Assembly (NCBI GenBank): GCA_014621425.1
Contig: JAANBB010000054.1
Coordinates: 1-64,000 of the forward strand
Source: Cylindrodendrum hubeiense
Lineage: Eukaryota; Ascomycota; Sordariomycetes; Hypocreales; Nectriaceae
Direction: 5' to 3'
Length of the DNA: 64,000 nucleotides
Shown: positions 33,982-45,381 of the stretch, in pieces
Position numbering within the stretch: the first letter of the stretch is position 1
How the letters are laid out: the number at the start of each line of letters is the position of its first letter
Program-made: the position numbers and the translations under genes
The notes under the pieces: model-generated
The model's input: the letters and a program-made list of their open reading frames with translations, nothing else
What the model was told of the DNA's origin: nothing
Database searches by the model: none

Positions 33982-36483
33982 ATGGCTTGTCTTGGCAATC
34001 GTATTGCTGCAGCTGCCAGTGCCAGTATGTATCCGCCCGTCCAAGAAGCTCATGTGTTGTTCTAACCGCAATTAACAGACCACGCAAGCGCCGAGCGTCG
34101 CATGCGAGCAAGGATTGACAAACTCCCTGGCGAAATTGTGTTGAGGATTATCGAATACCTCCCACCAAGCGACATACCAAGGTTCCTCCTCACATGTCGA
34201 AGAATCGGACTCGCTTTCACAGATGAGGTGCTGAAGCAAGACATCCAAACAAAAACCTACGACTCCTTCTTCTGGGCCTGCTGGGTTGGCGATGCAGCTC
34301 TTGCAAAAAGATGCATCATGGCCGGTGCGTCACCAAACGTCGGGTTCTATCGGGATAAAGAGGCAGCGGAAAGCACCTGCACCGTCTTTCCGAGCCAAAC
34401 TCCCACAGCGGAGTACATCAGGTTCGAGAGTCCAGTTTTCCCGACCAGGTTTATCCAGGGGCCATGGCTTCCAAACGAAGTGCCAGCATGCTCTCCCCTC
34501 ACCATGGCCGTAGAACTCAATCATATTGGAGTAATGAGAGTGCTTCTCGGGCTTATGGATGATGGGTCCATCTCAACAGCTGAGACAGCCGCCATATTCG
34601 AAAGACGCTCCAGCGAAGACCCCCCAGTAAATCAAGAGACTTATTACATACCCAAAGAGACTCGTTTCGGGTGCTCGTGGCTTGCACAGCACCCAGTAGC
34701 TCTCAGCCACGTTCACTCTCTTGAGGCTGCACAGCTGTTGATATCAGCTGGAAACGCAAAGGGGAACACACACATAAACGACACTGGGAATCTATTATAC
34801 ACGCCACTCGAGGCGATTCTTTATCAACACAGCTATAACCATAGTACTGCGCCACCGAGGGAAATGGAAAATGAACTTCTTTCCATCGTTCAACTTCTTC
34901 TTGATAACGGGGCCCATCCGAGACAAAGTAACTGGACACCAACGCAACATTCACCTCTTCGTCTTAATCGATATCATGCTAGAAGTCCTTTGCTGGCTGC
35001 TATTCAGACCAGATGTCACCGCGTTATTGAACTTATTCTTCAAAGTGGCCCATTTAACGCTGAGGATGCCAGTGGAGAATATATCCAAGGCTTTCGGCTT
35101 GCATTGATGGATCACGACACTGAGACTCTCCACCGTCAATGGCCAGCCTTTGGCGAGTGCGACCTGGAGTTTAGCCAACGACTGTTAACTACCTTCTTGA
35201 AAGCTGGGGCCTCACCCAATGATGCGATCGAGTTTTACCATGGTAGGGCTCGGCCACTGTCCATGGCAATTAGACATCGACATCGATCTGTCGTGAGGAG
35301 GCTTTTGCAGTGGAATGCAGATCCGAATTTCACTGATCATGTTTACTTCCCTCCGCTTGTGGTCAATGATCCTGTTTACTTTCCTCCGCTTGTGATGTCA
35401 TTGACTCATGAGTTGGCTGATTTATTGGTTGGCGCCGGGGCGAATATTCATCAAGCATCCCCAACGGCTGATGGGTTTACCCCTTTGATGTTTGCAACTG
35501 GGGATGGTGTCACATCGTCAACCTTTGATCTTCTGCTACGAGAAGGGGCCGAAAGGGGATATATCGGCCAGCTCTCATCCAATGGCCCGAAATTATCTGT
35601 TCTGCAGAGCCTCATCTGTGGGTTTTCGAAACCGCGATGTGAGGACGATGAACGAATGTTTCATTATCTCCGGGAACTTACATTGCATCGTATCGCATAT
35701 GAAGATATTCAAAAGGACCCTTACGAACCTACTATATGCCGGTTATCTAAGTTTAACTCCTTTATTGCCCTGTCTCTTGAGCAGTCGCACTTCTACGTCG
35801 AAGGCGGGAGACATATCCTGAACTGGGCTATCGACAATTTGTACGGACGAGACTTGATATGGGCCATCAAAATACTTGCTCCCTACTATAAGTCTACAAA
35901 ATCATCGTCTGATGAAGAATCGCCCATGTCGACCTTTTTCAGCCCAGCAAGAGCTCAAGGCTACTTGATGTTCGGATCCTTACCTGGGGCATACGTAGCT
36001 CTCGAAACGATGCTCCAGTGCGAGTTGGACATAGAAGAAGGTGACAAGATTGGAGCGATTCTTCACCAGATTTGCAAGCTTCCAATTATTCTTGTAGGAG
36101 AATTTGATACCGATATGTGGAGCCAAGTGGTAAACACTTGCGACGTGGATGCCCACTATAAACCAAATTTCCTAAGCCGTATCAAAATGGACTTTGGTGA
36201 AAAGGAACTTCACAGGCTTGGAAGATCAGCAAGACCAACAGAGTCAGATAGCTATGTCTCATTATATGGTATGACAATCCTCAGAAGTGATCTTTGCAAG
36301 TTGAAGAAGGATTATACACGATGTCGGGTAGAAACGATTGTTAAAATGATCGTCCTTTTTCTTCAAAGGGGGGTGGACTTTTATGCCGAAGGACCCGACG
36401 GGAAGTCGGCATATGAACATTCAAGGGATATTGGCACTTTGAATTTCATACCCAAAAAGTGGCGGAATGCGAAAATGGAGTGA
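33982..36483 (+). CDS. F-box protein with ankyrin repeats
   Basis: Two exons (33982-34024 and 34079-36483) give 815 residues. The start in exon 1 is chosen because the intron (GTATGT...CTAAC...CAG) joins it in frame; an internal start at 34102 is possible. The F-box is at residues ~28-65 (IDKLPGEIVLRIIEYLPPSD, then LTCRRIG), the part that would bind Skp1 in an SCF ubiquitin ligase. Ankyrin-like repeats follow: AKRCIMAGASPNV, PLTMAVELNHIGVMRVLLG, LLDNGAHPR, SPLLAAIQTRCHRVIELIL, PLSMAIRHRHRSVVRRLLQ, ADLLVGAGANIHQ. The last 300 residues show no clear repeat. The target protein is unknown; such genes are numerous and variable among fungi. Confidence 0.85.
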
Positions 36484-36690
36484 CAGATGTTATTTCTACA
36501 GGATATCAGTATCGCCTAATGAAGCCACTGATTCTCATCCCTCAGTGGCAAAGCATGGGGAGTAGAAAATAAGTCGTGAGGCAAGGCTGGACTGGACAGA
36601 TTTCTCGGGAATTCTGCGTTCAAACGGACTAGGTGCATTAGTCTACTAGTTAATAAAATGGCCATAACGGATATAAAAAAACGACTTGTC

Positions 36691-36866
36691 GCGACTGAAT
36701 GCATTTCCACTACTCGCCTGAGTCCAATCATTTAATAAGAACTGAAAACCTCAGCGCACTCTCAGTAGCTCGCTATAGAGGATGTATTGTCTCTTACCTT
36801 AGTAAGCTTAACTATTACTTATTAGAGGTATTTATACTGCTGTCCGAGTCCATGATGAAGCTATGG
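36691..36866. repeat. Diverged direct repeat, copy A (AT-shifted)
   Basis: Begins GCGACTGAATGCATT, identical to copy B, then matches B along its length. Most differences are G/A or C/T changes with A or T in this copy, as expected from repeat-induced point mutation. Confidence 0.75.
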
Positions 36867-37103
36867 GCGTTCTCGAATGTCTTGACTCCGTCTTATAAGT
36901 TAAAACATATCCTACTAATATCCTGTAATACTCGATAGACAAAACTAATATTTGCGAAACTCCCTTGTATTGTCTAATATCTTGCCACAACTGCATAGCG
37001 ACGAACCTTTATTTTTATCAACACTGGGCTGGTTGTAGACAGCTTTGAGCATTCTTCGTACACTTTTAGATGTGCTAATCCCAGGACACGCAACCTGCCC
37101 ATC

Positions 37104-37276
37104 GCGACTGAATGCATTCACACTGCTCGCATGAGTCTAATCGTACGCCGAGAACTGAAACCTCAACGCACTATTAGCGGCTCGCCACAGGACATGTTTT
37201 TATCTCACTTCGGCAGCCTTGACTCTTGCTTGCTAAGGTCTTCATATTGCGGCCCGGATTCAGCCCGTAGCTGTAT
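37104..37276. repeat. Diverged direct repeat, copy B
   Basis: Begins GCGACTGAATGCATT and aligns with copy A 413 bp upstream; it keeps more G and C at the differing sites. The element type is unknown: no terminal inverted repeat or coding frame is seen. Confidence 0.75.
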
Positions 37277-37379
37277 GTGAATTGTCTCTCAGGTGTCTAC
37301 ACTTCGTCTAACAGCTAAATGCATGAATTCTAGGTATCGGTCTCTTCTATAATATCCGTACAGGCCAAATTCAAGATGG

Positions 37380-38066
37380 TCAAACATGATTCTGGAGCTT
37401 TTCCATAATAACACCAGCCCTGGTATACCACTTCTCTTGATCAGCAGCCCCTCCATCAGCAGGGATGAGCAAATCATCTCCATTTTGTATAAACGCCTCT
37501 TTAAGCGTGCAATTCCCTGCATCAACAAACGCCAAGTCGTCATATAATTTCTTCACCGCCACATTTTTAGGGTGCAAAAATAATCTTATGCGGGAGTCCT
37601 TCCCAAAACTCTCAGCAGAGGCAAACCGGAGTGCGCCAGTTATAAGAAGCTTCGCGACACCTTTGCCTCGATACGCAGGGTTTGAATAAAGCGCAGTCAT
37701 CTGCCATCTTGTTTCCTCACTTTCTGATTTCAATGGGCCAGCATCACCCCGGCCACTTTCAGGCAGTTCAAAGGACTCCTTCGACAGTGAACCGAGGAGT
37801 GTGATTTTGCCGACCCATTCGCCCTGCTCAACGGACTGCTCGTCTTCTGGAGTATCGACAGGATATGAAACACAAACAAAAATGTGTACATTCTCTCGGG
37901 TTAGCCGAGAGACCCAATCTGAAGCAGTAAAGGCGGACTCCATGGCAAATGTCGAACTGAATGCCTGCGGGGAAGTTGTGAGAGCGGAGATCCGCAGTGC
38001 CGCATATTTGCCAGCCAAATACAGCAGGTTAGGCGACGCAGCAGAAATGTGGTGGATTTTAAACAT
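37380..38066 (-). CDS. GNAT-family N-acetyltransferase
   Basis: A single-exon protein of 228 residues. The acetyl-CoA-binding motif A is clear: RWQMTALYSNPAYRGKGVAK, where the R-G-K-G-V-A loop holds the pyrophosphate, preceded by strand 4. The following helix and beta strand (IRLFLHPKNVAVKKLYDDLAF) form motif B. The N-terminal third (LRISALTTSPQAFSSTF) is the usual first helix pair of this fold. The substrate cannot be read from sequence; small-molecule amines are as likely as proteins. It is flanked by repeat DNA on its 3' side and stands alone. Confidence 0.9.
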   Translation of the reverse strand: MFKIHHISAASPNLLYLAGKYAALRISALTTSPQAFSSTFAMESAFTASDWVSRLTRENVHIFVCVSYPVDTPEDEQSVEQGEWVGKITLLGSLSKESFELPESGRGDAGPLKSESEETRWQMTALYSNPAYRGKGVAKLLITGALRFASAESFGKDSRIRLFLHPKNVAVKKLYDDLAFVDAGNCTLKEAFIQNGDDLLIPADGGAADQEKWYTRAGVIMEKLQNHV

Positions 38067-39145
38067 GATGGGTGGTGTGCAGTGACGAAACCGTTGAGAA
38101 AGCGATCCAGAGACACGGAGGTGGACGATGCGCAGATCAATGTTGTGAACTAGCCAGGCAGGAGCAGGAATGTTGCTACCTTATGTACATACTTTGAGAT
38201 CAACCCCACTTGTTGTCTAGTTTTTATCAGGGTTTCTACGTATTCGTATTCTCAAAATCATTTCACTCCTGTCACTAAAATAGTCTGCTTACATCTGTTA
38301 CCGAATTGAGAATTCAGTCGTCAGATAAACCAGAGGGGGAAGCGAGTAGCGCCATCCGGAGAAAAAAAAAAGGGGCCAATAAGAAGCTCACCCGTTTCCC
38401 CCTCTCCTGACTTGAATGCCGCCATTCCGGGGCTATTACATACATTATCCGAATATGTCAACCAGAGGGCGCGCGTCTGGGTAACTAATCAGGCTAGTCC
38501 CAATGCACGATAATGACGCTGTATGGAGAATCGATGTGAAAATAAACGCACTCGGATTGCCACGGTTGCAGGGTAGCAAGTTCCTGCTGCTGGATTTAAC
38601 CACAGTGCCACACCAAAAAGGGTGGAACCACCACTAATAATTCCAGTAGTACCGTACACTATGATCCCTATGTCCTTGTTTCTCTTAACATTTACGTGCT
38701 AAGCTTGTGTTAGTCCTAGACGACTTTAATCACTTTGTGTCAGGAGCTGCTTTAAGTTGTGGAGGACCTGAACTACAAGTTGGCGAGAAACATCTTTTGT
38801 CACCAATTCTCCAACGGGAATCTTCCTTTATATGTCAGAATTTGGAGTATCACTGCTGCTGTCCATCGTATGATAGGCCGTCAAGGCGAGGATTCAAGGC
38901 TAAGCGCAATTCAATCGCTCCAGCTAGCTCAGTCCACTTGCGGAATATCTTTACTGCGGCATGGGGTTATCTCTCGCTATCATTCCACAGCATGTCACTA
39001 AGATAAGAAAAAGTGGATGTCCCGTACCCCTTGAAGAGGACGCTGGGGCTGCTCCTCACACTGACTGATCGCCAATCGTCGTTCCGCATTTGTCAATGGG
39101 ACAATTTTCATGTCGTCCCGTCTTTCATGATTCTACCTTACGGCC
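38067..39145. other. Intergenic between divergent genes, no gene seen
   Basis: 1.1 kb between the divergently transcribed acetyltransferase and Zn2Cys6 genes. Short ORFs at 38707-39006 have no family features. It includes a 10-base A run near 38362. Confidence 0.5.
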
Positions 39146-41256
39146 ATGTCCAGTGACCCATCTCGGAAGCGAAGCTTGATTGCGTGTGAGCAATGCCGCA
39201 AGGGCAAAAGAAGGTGTGATTGGGCCAGACCCGTTTGTTCCGAATGCAAGGCGCATGGGCGAGAATGCGTCTTTCGCACAGAGCGGACAAGACAACGGTG
39301 AGTAATGCAGTCGCTATAGCTGCTATAACCATTTGCGCTGCACTGCTAAGTATATGAATAGGCAAAAGGTCTGGGATAAGGAATACGTGAAGTCCCTCGA
39401 AGAGCAGGTGGTGGCCTTGACTGCGGTGGTCCAAGAATTACGCTCTGACGCCTCGAGCGCATTACAATTGGCACCGGTGTCCACGATAGACACTAATCAG
39501 AACGACTTAAATGGGCATGGGTCATTGAAACCCCTCAGAGCAGATGCGACAGGAGACCTCGCCGCGACGATGTGGAAAATGGCTCTCGATTCTGGTGGTA
39601 GCCCATCCATCATTGGCCCGGGCGGCTTTTTCTCATTCTTCGCAAATTCACCAGGGTTTAATGCAGAGGAAGCGAATTCGGCGAGCCAGCTTGATTCTAA
39701 GCTCCGAAACTTTTGGAAGTATGCTCAGGATCAAGAGCTGCTGGATGAACTTGCCGCCAATTTTCTTGAGTATGTTAATCCATACTACCAATTCATCGAA
39801 CGTGGTGCATTCAACCGACATTTGCAATACACCCACACGTCGATTGATCAGCAAATATTCTACAGTGCTGCATATGCCCTAGGCGCCTGCTATTCTGCGC
39901 GGGGTGAAGCTCGCGAGATCGGTGCTGCGTTCAGCCTCCATGTTGAGCAGCTTGTCTTTAATTGCTACCGGACAAGACCCGATCATAATCTCGCACGGAG
40001 TCTGACCATGCTGGCTTTGAGAGAGCTGTCAATAGGGAACAACAACGTCGGCTGGATGCATCTCAGTATGTAACACCCTTACGATTTGCAAAATGCATCT
40101 AACAAGCCAGGTCTTGCCGCTGGACTTATTGTGCAACTCGGAATCCCGGCGATCGGGTCGAAAGTGGTTGTCGTGGTCGGCTCTGCTAACCGAACTGTGC
40201 AAACCGGAATCGAGACTTTCTGGTCTTTTTATTTTGTTGACCGGTACGAAACTAGGCCATTCGGTTTGAGCTAGATATTCTGACATGCTGATATTTCAGG
40301 CTCGCCGTCGCTATTCTAGGGAGAAGCTCAATCGATCCCAATCATCGACTTCACATCCCCGCCTTCGAAAAGGCGTTTCCCCTCGTCAGCCTAACTGAAG
40401 AACAGCAGATATTCGATAAAATCTGTCAACTTTGGAAGATTCATGATCATTATATGGATAAAATGTGAGTGACTACTCTATAGGTAGATAACACTACTAA
40501 CCCTCTTATAGGATTTCTGTGAAATTCGGTGATCTACCAGGACAGGAGAAGGATTGGACTCTCATGGAAGCCCGCAAGGCCCTTCTTGAGTTCTACAACT
40601 CCAACTGTCAACAGTTGAAATACGTGAATGCTGCCGCCACTTCACCTGGCATTCTAATTTTACAGATGTCCTACCACGTATCCGTTGTTGCCATTCACAG
40701 ACCTCTGCTATCCAACGCATCAGAATCATCATCAAGCTTAGCGCTTCAAACCATGATATCTTCAGCAGCTTGCATCTCCAGGGTCATCCGACTCTACCGT
40801 AAAACTTCCGACTTCACCAAGGCACCGCCGTTTGTTGTCTACCATATATTACGCGCAGCACTCGCACATCTTCTCGCTGCATCGGCCGCAGAGACGCCAG
40901 TCTGCAAGAAGCCTTCATCCGACCTTGCGATTTGCTTAGATGCGCTTGAGGAGATGGCAGAGTGCTGGCCAACCCGCGTATCTCAAGTTATCAATCTCAT
41001 TCGCGAACTGGCCTGCCGATGGAAAGTTACCTGGGTGCTACCGATGCATCTTAGCAATGCACCATTGCATCTATCTAGGGCCGAAGGAAAAATTACTCCG
41101 ACTGATGAACAAGAATTTGTATCTCAAAGTGTGGAAAACACACCAGAGTGTCCTCAGTCCACTTCTTGGAACATGGATGGGTGGGATGTCGGACCAGGGG
41201 GATTTTTGAGCGAGCTAGAATTCTCTGGCTTGGCTCAATTCGATCACAGCACATAA
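39146..41256 (+). CDS. Zn2Cys6 transcription factor
   Basis: Five exons (39146-39297, 39362-40065, 40111-40243, 40300-40464, 40512-41256) give 632 residues. Exon 1 encodes the zinc cluster: CEQCRKGKRRCD, then CSECKAHGREC, followed by basic residues. Exon 2 begins with a likely coiled-coil dimerisation helix (VKSLEEQVVALTAVVQELRS). The middle part is the fungal transcription factor domain (YSAAYALGACYSARGEA, FYFVDRLAVAILGR across an intron, ILQMSYHVSVVAIHRPLL). It ends 98 bp from the convergent nitrilase gene, so it may control the two nitrilases; that is inference from position. Confidence 0.92.
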
Positions 41257-41354
41257 TATAGGCAATTCTTGCTTCTCAATTATTGTACACTCTGGGTGTG
41301 CCCTGCCTGTAATCTTGACCGATTCGAGTTCGCATAGCATCATAACGTTGAATA

Positions 41355-42332
41355 TTAGTGTTCCAGGCTCTGCAAATGCTTGCGCTCCCTGACGTCCGCC
41401 CCAAGCCAAAGTATATCAGGTCGGCTGTAGTGGCCACACGCGTCGACAAACATCCGTACGGCGAGAATCTTTGTCATATCAAGGTCGGCATATACGAGCC
41501 CCTCCTCGGTTTCGGGTAGCTCCTCGGTCAACCGCCTCCCGTCTGGTCCGAAGATTGCAGAGCAACCCCCACCCGGCTTGTTAAAGATAGGGGCCGCCGT
41601 AGTGTCCATTGCTTTTATGCCGTTCTCTGATATCACAGCAGTAGTGTGAATGACAAATGCGCCGCTTTCGACGGCATATTGCTGTGATTGTCCAATGCAC
41701 CCTTCTCGACTCATACCCCACAAGCCGGGGCCGCCTGGGTTGTGTACATCCAGCGATGGCCACGCGCTAACGTGTATCTCTTCTTGCTGAAGATACGTGT
41801 GATATTTCAAGAGAGGTTGGATGTGCTCCCAGCAGGCTAGAGCGCCGACTTTGCCCAAGCCGGGAAGGTTGACGACATTGAGCAAGCTGTCTCCAGACGC
41901 ATCTCCAAAAACAGTTCGTTCCATATGTGTAGGTTTCAGCTTTCTCCGTTTCATCAGGATACTTCCATCTTCACCGGAAATAGTGCACTGGGAAATGTAA
42001 AGCGAGTTGCCGTCATTTTCGGAGAAGCCTAACACCACGGATATCCCGTGTTCTGCGGCAGCGGCACGTATAGTCTCCATCTCAGGCGAGTCGATACGTA
42101 GTGAATTTTGAATGTAGCGAACACCCAGAGCCGCATCGACGGGACGTGCCCATATCCAGCACGGATACCCAGGAATCCAACATTCTGGAAACGCGATAAG
42201 CTTAGCACCGTTGGTGGCCGCCGTGGAGATGAATTCGCACGTCTTCTTGACGGTGGCAGAGAGATCAAGCCACACCGGCTCGGCCTGGACAGCCGCCACT
42301 CGGACCGGAGAGGTTTCTGCGCCAGATGACAT
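41355..42332 (-). CDS. Nitrilase (aliphatic/arylaceto-nitrilase type), cytosolic
   Basis: An intronless gene of 325 residues. The catalytic triad of the nitrilase superfamily is complete: Glu50 in LIAFPECW, Lys131 in [12 protein letters not shown], Cys167 in [12 protein letters not shown]. The CWEH motif and H-x-E-R after the lysine place it in branch 1 (true nitrilases, cyanide hydratases), which convert nitriles to carboxylic acids and ammonia. No signal peptide. Without a tree I cannot separate nitrilase from cyanide hydratase, though fungal cyanide hydratases are usually longer (~360). It is divergent from a second nitrilase and convergent with a Zn2Cys6 regulator. Confidence 0.92.
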   Translation of the reverse strand: MSSGAETSPVRVAAVQAEPVWLDLSATVKKTCEFISTAATNGAKLIAFPECWIPGYPCWIWARPVDAALGVRYIQNSLRIDSPEMETIRAAAAEHGISVVLGFSENDGNSLYISQCTISGEDGSILMKRRKLKPTHMERTVFGDASGDSLLNVVNLPGLGKVGALACWEHIQPLLKYHTYLQQEEIHVSAWPSLDVHNPGGPGLWGMSREGCIGQSQQYAVESGAFVIHTTAVISENGIKAMDTTAAPIFNKPGGGCSAIFGPDGRRLTEELPETEEGLVYADLDMTKILAVRMFVDACGHYSRPDILWLGADVRERKHLQSLEH

Positions 42333-42977
42333 TAGATAAGACTTGGATTTTGGTAATAGAATGATATCAAGATTGCCACCAGGATTCTCAATGGGCGGAT
42401 GAGAGGTAGATATACAGTCGGATTAACATGGCCTAGTCCACGTGGTGGGCCTTTATCGCGGAAAGTATTTAGGCCGAGAATGGTCAAGCTTTGGCAGATG
42501 AAAGATTAGCCCACTCTGGTATCAGATGCGGATATCCTAGATCCGCAAATCGCCCCATTTTACACCACCGTGGGCGCGTTAAACTTCCCTTGGCTACGCA
42601 TAGTATGACGATAAAGATATCTGAAAATTATGGCAGATTAGAGATAAGAACCTGATACTTATTCATTCAATGTGAAATGATTCATTTACGTATTTTGCAT
42701 CTGATGATTGCGTTCTCGGTATCAGCGCACACCGCGCCAGTGAAGCATCAGTACGTACCTATCTCACCGAGAACATGACTCGGCTATCGAATCGCCTGCG
42801 GATATCTTGCTTCCGCCGGTTCATCCGATAGTACCATCTTGGAATTTGAGCAAGGGACTGTCCGTAGATGTCTAGCCTATATATACCAGGCAAGAGAAGT
42901 GCCCTTGGTGTCACGATTGACATGTTCTCTCACCTTCATTCCGATCTTACAGAGGCAGCCGAAATATCATCTTGAAA
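42333..42977. promoter_or_regulatory. Shared divergent promoter of the two nitrilases
   Basis: 645 bp between two divergent nitrilase genes, so it should carry both promoters. It contains CGGATATC-type motifs, GCGGATATCCTAGATCCGC around 42529-42547 and GCGGATATCTTGCTTCCGCC around 42798-42817: similar CGG...CCG inverted arrangements that fit a Zn2Cys6 dimer site. No other structure is seen. Confidence 0.45.
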
Positions 42978-44130
42978 ATGCTCAAATCTACGTTGATCTT
43001 GCTGGCGACATGCCTTCAATTGTCCCAAGGGTTGGCGGTGCGCAGCACCTCAGCGACATCGCTTACTGCCGCGATGATCCGAGCATCTCCAGCTCTCTGG
43101 ACCCAGCCAATCACCAGCAGAGTCTACAACGGGGTTGACATTGATGCTACCACCAATCTTGGTGTCAAGTATATTGACCGCGCCGCTGATGAAGGTGCCG
43201 ATCTCGTGGCGTTCCCGGAGCTCTGGTTCCCAGGGTAATTGAACTCAACCCCCATTTACAGTTATTGACCCAAACTAATCCTGTGTCAATTTCAAGCTAC
43301 CCCCGGGGAAATGACGATGCCTGGATTGAGAAGTGGGTTGAGAACTACATCGACAACTCCATCAAGCAAGGGGATAAAAATTGGAAGAAGTTGATTGCGG
43401 CTGCTCGACGAAACTCTGTCTACCTCGCTTTGGGTTTCTCCGAGCGAGTCGGCGATGCCATTTACATGTCTCAAGCCCTGATTGATCCCAAAGGAAAGGT
43501 TCTTATTCATCGACACAAGCTTCGACCTTCCGGTGGAGAGCGCAACATCTGGAGCGACGGAACGGTAGACGGGTTGAAGGTGGTGAATACTCCATTTGGA
43601 CGAATTGGAATGCTGGAGTGTTGGGAGTATGACGCCTCTTCCATTCACCTCCGCTGGAACCATCGTACTAACATCTCGGCTGTAGGCATTTCCATCCCGC
43701 GATGACATTCCCCATGCAGGCACAAGCTGAGGCCATTCACATTGCTTCTTGGCCATACACTCCCGACCCAAAGGATGTCAGCGCTGAATTCTGGGAGTCG
43801 GCAGAGGTCAACATGGCTGCTGCTTCCCTGTACGCGACAAATAGCGGCGCATACACCCTGGTTGCTACCGTTGGCCGCGCTGCAGCATTCGGACCCGACG
43901 GCCTCGAGCTTAGCTCCATCCCCGCCTACGTTCCGAGCGAGGCCAGTCCATTCTTGATGTTGTCTATCAACACAACAGGATTTTCCTCCCGCCCCGCCTA
44001 CAATATCAACGGAGAACAGTCTTGGGGTATTCTCAAGGAAATTGAGGGCGCATGGCCAGCAGGCGTGCCGAAGGAGAACGGAACGTTCAGAAACCAGGTA
44101 ACCAATCATGTATCTGACCTCATCAACTAA
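42978..44130 (+). CDS. Secreted nitrilase-superfamily protein
   Basis: Exons 42978-43234, 43297-43626 and 43686-44130 give 343 residues. The N-terminus MLKSTLILLATCLQLSQGLA is a classic signal peptide with a likely cleavage after GLA. The triad is intact: Glu81 in FPELWFPGYP, Lys160 in HRHKLRPSGGER, Cys194 (LECWEHFHP, completed across the second intron). Branch 1 nitrilase features are kept. Nitrilases are nearly always cytosolic, so a secreted form suggests use of external nitriles or detoxification outside the cell. The divergent pairing with a cytosolic paralogue implies joint regulation. Confidence 0.9.
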
Positions 44131-44298
44131 TTTGGAGCATGAAACGTGGAGGGGGGAAGGGTTTCGAGGTTTGTGGAACGGATAGTTGGCAAATGTATCT
44201 TTCAGATGCCAGTTCAGTCAAATCTGCTTGTGCAGTTATGATGGAAAAATATAAAATTTAAAGCAAGTTGATGACTTGAAGTATTATTATTTAGGCTC

Positions 44299-45381
44299 CT
44301 AAGGAAGAATATCCACCGGCTTAACCACAACCCAATTCTTGTTGGCGGTTACTGGAACATTCTCCTTCTTCTGATCAATTGCATATTCCTTGATGGTGTT
44401 CTTGATGTCAGTGAAGTAGGCGTCCTTGCGATTGACCCACAAATGAATGCCTCCACGGGCAACATCCACTCCATGGAAAAGCATTGGGCCGTCACTAGCA
44501 GGAGTGTCTCCGCCAACCAGAACAGGCTTCTTCCAGGGATCGATGTAAGTAAGAATGGCAGCCCACTTGCCAGCCTTCCAGGTAGCTGGAGACCATAGGT
44601 AAGGCGTCATGACCAAGTCCAAGTTGGCTGTCTGGTTGTATACACCCTCGGTGATTTGCTTCCTCGACGTAGTGAGGCCCCCAGTCGCATTCTTCATGAC
44701 GACCGTCACGCCAATGACATTCTCAGGCTTGACGTTGTAGCCATACTTGGGATCAGAGGCAACCATTCGAACAAGCTCCTCGGAGGCAGCGCTGACGACG
44801 TACACGTCAATTCCGTTGTTCATAAGCCTGTTGTAGAGCTCGACCTGGCCAGCGAAGATCTTTGGCGGGCTGACATCGGTTGATGTCAAGACATCACCAT
44901 CGTAGTATGTCGTCGGGATCGTTTCGTTCAGAGCAAGGAGCTCGTCCACATAACCCTTCAGCTCGCTCAGGGGAAAGCCACTGAAGACTTGCGCAGCCCA
45001 CGGGTAACACAACTCGTCGTCGATATCGCACAGACGGCTGTAGTAGCTGTACAAGCTCTCGGTCTGGCTGGCTGTGTCCTTGAAAGGGATCAATTTGAGG
45101 GTTTGGTCCATGGTGTCTCGTGTCAACACGCCCTTGTTCTCGAGATACGGGATCAAAGACTCCTCCAAATCGTATTGGTAGCTGGTGTTATCCATGTCAA
45201 AGACCGCATATCGGCCCTTGTTGGCGTTCCGGGCGATCATCGTGTTGAGGGCCTGGGCGGCAGCTTTGGGCCAATGCTTGAGCTGGGGACCGGCAAGGCC
45301 ATGGCTGGGCAGAGCGGCTGCGGGTTGAGAGGAGGCAAGCAGGCAAAATGCCGCCGCAATTGCGTTGGTGCTCGCTTTCAT
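44299..45381 (-). CDS. Secreted HAD-superfamily phosphatase (phosphorylcholine-phosphatase-like)
   Basis: An intronless gene of 360 residues with an N-terminal signal peptide (ASTNAIAAAFCLLASSQPAA, cleavage near ALPSH). The HAD nucleophile motif is FDMDNT (Asp62, general acid Asp64); the Lys/Ser motif II lies near YVVSAASEEL, and the acidic motif is LVGGDTPASDGPM. The wide spacing between motifs I and II is typical of the phosphorylcholine phosphatase/phosphoserine-phosphatase-like group. Several N-x-S/T sites (NNT... and NAT, NQT) fit secretion. The likely role is release of phosphate from small esters outside the cell. It faces the secreted nitrilase convergently, 168 bp away. Confidence 0.85.
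   Translation of the reverse strand: MKASTNAIAAAFCLLASSQPAAALPSHGLAGPQLKHWPKAAAQALNTMIARNANKGRYAVFDMDNTSYQYDLEESLIPYLENKGVLTRDTMDQTLKLIPFKDTASQTESLYSYYSRLCDIDDELCYPWAAQVFSGFPLSELKGYVDELLALNETIPTTYYDGDVLTSTDVSPPKIFAGQVELYNRLMNNGIDVYVVSAASEELVRMVASDPKYGYNVKPENVIGVTVVMKNATGGLTTSRKQITEGVYNQTANLDLVMTPYLWSPATWKAGKWAAILTYIDPWKKPVLVGGDTPASDGPMLFHGVDVARGGIHLWVNRKDAYFTDIKNTIKEYAIDQKKENVPVTANKNWVVVKPVDILP

Larger units (their letters stand above)
36484..37379. other. Intergenic, carries a RIP-like duplicated segment
   Basis: 896 bp with no gene. Two diverged copies of a ~175-bp segment occupy most of it (36691-36866 and 37104-37276). Confidence 0.6.
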
